Shown: piece by piece, positions 59,596-64,000 of the stretch
Layout of the letters: every line of letters begins with the position of its first letter
How positions within the stretch are numbered: position 1 is the first letter of the stretch
NCBI GenBank assembly: GCA_029238215.1
Contig: JAQWGN010000001.1
Span: 48,411 to 112,410 of the forward strand
Reading direction: 5' to 3'
Length of the DNA: 64,000 nt
Origin: Flavobacteriaceae bacterium
GTDB lineage: Bacteria; Bacteroidota; Bacteroidia; Flavobacteriales; Flavobacteriaceae
Translations under genes and position numbers: made by a program
Notes under the pieces: generated by a model
What the model saw: only the letters and a program-made list of their open reading frames with translations
Databases searched by the model: none
What the model was told of the DNA's origin: nothing

Positions 59596-60030
59596 ATGAA
59601 ATCAGAGCAACAGTTTAAAGATACAAATCCTAAATCAGGTGAAGAATTAAAATTATTAGAGTATCAATCTAATAAAGACATAAGTACGAAAGTTTTGATG
59701 AATGAAAATAAGTCATTGCTAAAACAGCTTGAAGAAGCACAATCTATTATAGCACAAAAGAATAAGGATATTGATGCTTTGCGTATTAAATTTGCGTCTA
59801 TTGAAAAAGATGTTATCGCACTGGTAGAAAGCATTTCGAGTAAATCCTTTGAAGCCTGTAAAATCACTTCAAAAGACATAATAAAATGTATGAATAATAG
59901 ATTTAAAAATTTAGCAAAAAAATTACCCATAAATTCTCTTAAGTTTTACTTAAAAGACTTAATCCCAATTATATGTGCTTCTATTTTAATCTTACGCAAT
60001 TTTAATGTCTTGACATGGGGTCTTCTGTAA
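59596..60030 (+). CDS. Hypothetical coiled-coil protein with C-terminal membrane anchor
   Basis: 144 aa; long predicted coiled coil, C-terminal hydrophobic DLIPIICASILILRNFNVLTWGLL. Confidence 0.55.
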   Translation: MKSEQQFKDTNPKSGEELKLLEYQSNKDISTKVLMNENKSLLKQLEEAQSIIAQKNKDIDALRIKFASIEKDVIALVESISSKSFEACKITSKDIIKCMNNRFKNLAKKLPINSLKFYLKDLIPIICASILILRNFNVLTWGLL

Positions 60031-60047
60031 ATAGATAAAACATAAGT

Positions 60048-60344
60048 TTAATTTTTTTCACCCATTTTTTGTCTGTAGTCATCAAATGTAGCATCGATAT
60101 CTTTTTTAATAGACTCCAGACAATCTATCATGTTTTGATCTTTGGATCTACCTAAAAGCAGCCAATAAGCTGAAAATAGACCAAAACGTTTATTGACTTT
60201 ATCAAGAATAACATGAGATATTGCACTTTCTTTTCGTAATAACGTTGCGATAGTGTTTTTACCAACACCAATTTCACGTTCAAATTGTGACACGCTAATT
60301 TGCTCTTTTGCGATTAGTTGGCGTAGTCTTGTGTGAATATCCAT
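60048..60344 (-). CDS. HTH DNA-binding protein (repressor-like), related in layout to 59154..59486
   Basis: RLRQLIAKEQISVSQFEREIGVGKNTIATLLRKESAIS; FGLFSAYWLLLGRSKD. Confidence 0.75.
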   Translation of the reverse strand: MDIHTRLRQLIAKEQISVSQFEREIGVGKNTIATLLRKESAISHVILDKVNKRFGLFSAYWLLLGRSKDQNMIDCLESIKKDIDATFDDYRQKMGEKN

Positions 60345-60401
60345 TTATTTAATTTTTAATAAAATTAAACTACTTAATTTTAAAAACGATAGACATATTG
60401 T

Positions 60402-60857
60402 TTGAATAGATACAATATGTTAGCAAATTTTAGTGTATATATTGAGAATGGAGTTTTTTTTGAAAATAAATTCTTAAAATACAAGATGAAATATCCCAAA
60501 AACAGTTTTTACAACTGGCCAAATTTCTCAAAAAAAGATCTATCGCTTCGCCATCAAGTTGCTGTTGAAATCCTTCATGATTTTTTAATCATGTTTGATA
60601 CATTTCATCAAATGAATAGAGTTCTTAATATTGCAAATAAAGATTCTGCTAACTTTTGGTCTGTTGAAACCCATTTCAAAGGAGTAAATAAGCTATTTAC
60701 TTTAGGGGCGATTGAAGATGAAAACCACAAAGAAATATTAATAAATATGGTCTATAAAATGGCAATAGCAGAGATAGGCAATAAGAATTTCGAAGATAGA
60801 GCAGATAAAATTGATGTTGCCATGCGCGCAAAGATTTTAGAGCTGGCAAAATCCTAA
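60402..60857 (+). CDS. Hypothetical protein (151 aa)
   Basis: Open frame, no recognised family; probable start at or near ATG 60417. Confidence 0.5.
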   Translation: MNRYNMLANFSVYIENGVFFENKFLKYKMKYPKNSFYNWPNFSKKDLSLRHQVAVEILHDFLIMFDTFHQMNRVLNIANKDSANFWSVETHFKGVNKLFTLGAIEDENHKEILINMVYKMAIAEIGNKNFEDRADKIDVAMRAKILELAKS

Positions 60858-60859
60858 TA

Positions 60860-62239
60860 TTATTTCGATGAAGTTTTAAAATTACACTTTCGTTCAATTG
60901 ATTGAATCATTAATTGAGCGATATCTTTTTGTGTAGCTGCTTCAATCCCTTCCAATCCAGGAGATGAATTTACCTCAAGGACAAGGGGTCCATTTGCAGA
61001 ACGTATTATGTCAACACCCGCAACGCTTAAGCCCATGGCTTTGGTTGCCTTAATCGCTAATTTTCTTTCTTCATTCGTTGCACGAATTAAAGATGTAGTA
61101 CCGCCTAAATGAACATTCGCCCGAAACTCTCCTGGAGGTGCGGTTCGTTGCATAGAAGCTACAACCTTTCCATCAATCACAAAACAGCGTAAGTCTTTAC
61201 CATCTGCTTCCTTAATAAATTCCTGTACCAATATATTTGCATTTAAACTTTTAAACGCGTTGATAACACTCTCAGCTGCTTTTTTTGTTTCTGCCAATAC
61301 CACACCTTTTCCTTGTGTGCCTTCAAGTAGCTTAACAATAAGTGGCGAACCTCCAACCATTTCAATAAGATCATTGGTATCTAACGGAGAGCTGGCAAAT
61401 CCAGTGGTTGGTATTTGGACGCCTTGACTTAAAAGCAGTTGAAGGGAGAAGAGCTTATCTCTAGATTTGATTATTGCATCCGAGTTATTTAAACAAAAAA
61501 CGCCCAAGCTTTCAAACAAACGCAACAGGGCACATGCATAAAATGTTTGTGCAGGACGAATTCGTGGAATAACAGCGTCTAAAGATTCAATAGCTTTACC
61601 ACCACGGTAGTGAATTTGAGGAGTGGTTGCGTCAAGTTTCATAAAACATTGACGGATATTGTAAAAATACACTTCGTGTCCACGTTGTTCAGCAGCCTCC
61701 ATAATCCGTTTGTTGCTGTACAGATTTTGATTTGAAGCTAATAGCCCGATACGCAGACCCTCATTTGGCTTTTTAAATTGTTGATAAGACTTTAATATGG
61801 TTTCTGCACTTAGATTACCACCCAAAAAACTTTCTGCAGGATCAACAATAACACGTCCTTTCATGGCTTCGCGCCCCAAAAGCATTCGATACCCCATAGA
61901 ATCTCGGTTGGTAAGCGTTAATTCAATATCCCATTTATCTTCATTTAAACTCATGGAAGTTCTAACAACATACCGATGCTCTCTGTCACCACTAGAGCTT
62001 TTTACAACTCGTTTGTCAACAACTAATGCTTTGCAACTCGTTTTTCGTTTACCGTCGTTTTGAATTGGAAACACATCAAAACTAACCCAAGTCTCGTTAT
62101 CTTTCTGGTAGGGTATAATGTTTACCGCATGTAAGCTTGATGTTTTTGCTCCGCTATCAACACGGGCTTTTACATAGGGAATGTTTAGTTCGTTTAGCGT
62201 AATCCATTCTTCCGAACCAATAATAGTTTTTGATGCCAT
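60860..62239 (-). CDS. RimB-like (retropepsin-type) domain fused to RimK-type alpha-L-glutamate ligase (ATP-grasp)
   Basis: N-term [19 protein letters not shown]...[14 protein letters not shown]-term ATP-grasp [23 protein letters not shown]...[17 protein letters not shown]...[13 protein letters not shown]. Confidence 0.9.
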   Translation of the reverse strand: MASKTIIGSEEWITLNELNIPYVKARVDSGAKTSSLHAVNIIPYQKDNETWVSFDVFPIQNDGKRKTSCKALVVDKRVVKSSSGDREHRYVVRTSMSLNEDKWDIELTLTNRDSMGYRMLLGREAMKGRVIVDPAESFLGGNLSAETILKSYQQFKKPNEGLRIGLLASNQNLYSNKRIMEAAEQRGHEVYFYNIRQCFMKLDATTPQIHYRGGKAIESLDAVIPRIRPAQTFYACALLRLFESLGVFCLNNSDAIIKSRDKLFSLQLLLSQGVQIPTTGFASSPLDTNDLIEMVGGSPLIVKLLEGTQGKGVVLAETKKAAESVINAFKSLNANILVQEFIKEADGKDLRCFVIDGKVVASMQRTAPPGEFRANVHLGGTTSLIRATNEERKLAIKATKAMGLSVAGVDIIRSANGPLVLEVNSSPGLEGIEAATQKDIAQLMIQSIERKCNFKTSSK

Positions 62240-62400
62240 TTCTTGAAAATATCGGCAAATGAATAAAAAATTTAGACACCATGAACATCAACAAATAAAA
62301 AAATATTAGCAGTAAATATTTACAAAGGAGCATGTTACACAATAAATTAGAAGCGCATAAAGAATTATTAAAATATTATATTTAAAAAAAAATAAAAAAC

Positions 62401-63897
62401 ATGAATCGGATTTCAGTATTTTCCATACTTCTACTAATGTTTTTAGGTGCTTGTAGTCAAAATGATCAACAAAAAGTAGTAAAAAAACCGAACATACTTT
62501 TTATGTTGGCCGATGATCAAAGAGCCTCAACAATTCACGCTTTGGGGAATAATGAAATTATCACGCCCAACTTAGACAGGCTGGTTAATGAAGGGACGAC
62601 ATTTGAAAATGCCTATATCATGGGAGCTATGAATGGTGCAGTGTGTTCTCCTAGCAGGGCGATGATCATGACAGGACGGGCGCTATTCAATATCGATCCT
62701 ACTGGAAAAACCATTGATAGTACACACATTACCATGCCAAGGGCGCTACAAAACGCGGGGTATAACACTTTCCATGTTGGTAAATGGCACAACGGAAAGC
62801 CGGCTTTTAAAAACAGTTTTTCAGGAGGCTCTAAAATATTTTTTGGAGGAATGTACAGACAATATAACGTGCCCACCCATGAATTTGATAAAAGTGGGAA
62901 CTACACTAAAGAAAAGATAAACCGATTAAAAGACAAGCATTCTTCTGAATTGTATGCAGACGCTGGAGTAGATTTTTTAAAAAACTATGAGTCTGAGGAT
63001 CCGTTCTTTATGTATATAGCTTTTCAGGCGCCTCACGACCCCCGTGAAATGCCACAAGAATATTTAGACATGTACGATGTAGATTCACTGACCTTACCGC
63101 CTAATTTTATGCCACAACATCCATTTGACAATGGGGAAATTGACATTAGAGATGAGTGGTTGGCAGGGTATCCGCGTTCAGCAGCAGAAATCAAAGCTAA
63201 TATTGCAGCATATTATGCAATGATCACACACCTTGATGCGCAGATTGGTAGGGTATTAAAAACATTGAAAGATAAAGGCATGTTGGAAAATACCATCATT
63301 GTGTTTTCTGGAGATAATGGCCTGGCAGTAGGCCAGCATGGACTGATGGGTAAACAAAACCTGTATGAACATAGCATCAATGTACCGCTAGTATTTAGCG
63401 GCCCTGGTATTGCCAAGGGCAAAAAGAAAAGCAATCTTGCTTATCTATTTGATATCTATCCTACGCTTTGCAGTTTTGCAGGATTGAAAGCTCCCGCTAC
63501 CGTTCAGGGACAAGTACTTCCTGTAATGAATACCACCCAAACGCAAGGCAGGGAAAGTATGTTCTTTGCCTACAAACATTTTCAGAGAGCGGTGAGGAAT
63601 GATCGCTACAAAATGATAAAGTACAATGTAGGGGATAACATCACGACACAACTCTTTGACTTGCAAGAAGATCCGTATGAGACCACTAACTTGGTTGATA
63701 ATGCATCCTATAAGACCCAATTGGAAAAGTTAACCAATCTGTTAACACAGCAAATGTCAGATAACAATGATGAGGCCAATATTAATGAAGCTGGATGGGG
63801 TGTAGACCATGTGCCTGCTTGGGTCGACAAAGCAGGCAAGAATGCCGCGTATTATAGGTCTCTTGCCAATGAGGAGAGAAAGATGAGAGGTTTTTAA
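62401..63897 (+). CDS. Type I sulfatase, lipoprotein
   Basis: Lipobox FLGACSQND; KKPNILFMLADDQRAST; formylglycine motif CSPSRAMIMTGR. Confidence 0.93.
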   Translation: MNRISVFSILLLMFLGACSQNDQQKVVKKPNILFMLADDQRASTIHALGNNEIITPNLDRLVNEGTTFENAYIMGAMNGAVCSPSRAMIMTGRALFNIDPTGKTIDSTHITMPRALQNAGYNTFHVGKWHNGKPAFKNSFSGGSKIFFGGMYRQYNVPTHEFDKSGNYTKEKINRLKDKHSSELYADAGVDFLKNYESEDPFFMYIAFQAPHDPREMPQEYLDMYDVDSLTLPPNFMPQHPFDNGEIDIRDEWLAGYPRSAAEIKANIAAYYAMITHLDAQIGRVLKTLKDKGMLENTIIVFSGDNGLAVGQHGLMGKQNLYEHSINVPLVFSGPGIAKGKKKSNLAYLFDIYPTLCSFAGLKAPATVQGQVLPVMNTTQTQGRESMFFAYKHFQRAVRNDRYKMIKYNVGDNITTQLFDLQEDPYETTNLVDNASYKTQLEKLTNLLTQQMSDNNDEANINEAGWGVDHVPAWVDKAGKNAAYYRSLANEERKMRGF

Positions 63898-63950
63898 GTT
63901 GATGTAGATTCAAAAAAGCAGACAAGCACCAATGGCCATGTATATAAAAC

Positions 63951-63979
63951 AAAAAACCCACAACGTTAGTTGTGGGTTT
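63951..63979. terminator. Intrinsic (likely bidirectional) terminator
   Basis: aaaacccacaacgttagttgtgggtttt perfect stem with A/T flanks. Confidence 0.8.
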
Positions 63980-63985
63980 TCATTT

Positions 63986-64000
63986 GCGGAGAAAGAGGGA
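63986..64000 (-). tRNA. 3' end of a tRNA, probably tRNA-Ser, cut by window edge
   Basis: Minus strand reads TCCCTC-TTTCTCC-G, matching a T-arm 3' strand, acceptor 3' strand and G discriminator as in Ser tRNAs. Only about 15 nt visible. Confidence 0.45.

Noticed and set aside
1-64000. CRISPR arrays, IS elements, integrases, prophage structural genes, restriction or known defence systems
   Set aside because: No regularly spaced repeats, transposase/integrase motifs or defence-gene signatures were seen on reading both strands via the ORF track.

Overview
This 64 kb window looks like chromosomal DNA from a Flavobacteriaceae/Bacteroidota bacterium. The support is the AT-rich, densely packed gene content, TAnnTTTG-type promoters, and families such as DUF5683, HYC_CC_PP and WbqC. 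Most of it is core metabolism: rpsA (5' truncated), leuBDCA, panB, dnaK, fumC, prfB, pyrR-pyrB, rnz, pdxH, ppk1/ppx, dnaX, rnpB, lepB, dapB, parAB, trxB, oxyR, and a siroheme/sulfite-reductase/cysDNH sulfur-assimilation operon. It also carries two tRNA-Pro genes and a partial tRNA at the right edge. No CRISPR array, IS element or prophage was recognised. The most interesting observations are: (1) an A10 slippery run in dnaX at the end of the clamp-loader core, with stops in both alternative frames (probable gamma/tau recoding); (2) a canonical +1 frameshift site in prfB that the ORF track misses; (3) an unusual cysteine-synthase-like enzyme next to an AOS-family acyltransferase, a candidate sulfonolipid (capnine) pair; (4) a Cys-rich HYC_CC_PP / TonB receptor / HMA-protein cassette, probably for metals; (5) a sulfite reductase with a C-terminal HEPN-like domain; (6) a RimB-RimK fusion; and (7) an accessory patch with two HTH repressor/partner gene pairs whose divergent intergenic regions contain palindromes and repeats. 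All family assignments come from recognising protein motifs by eye. No database search was run.
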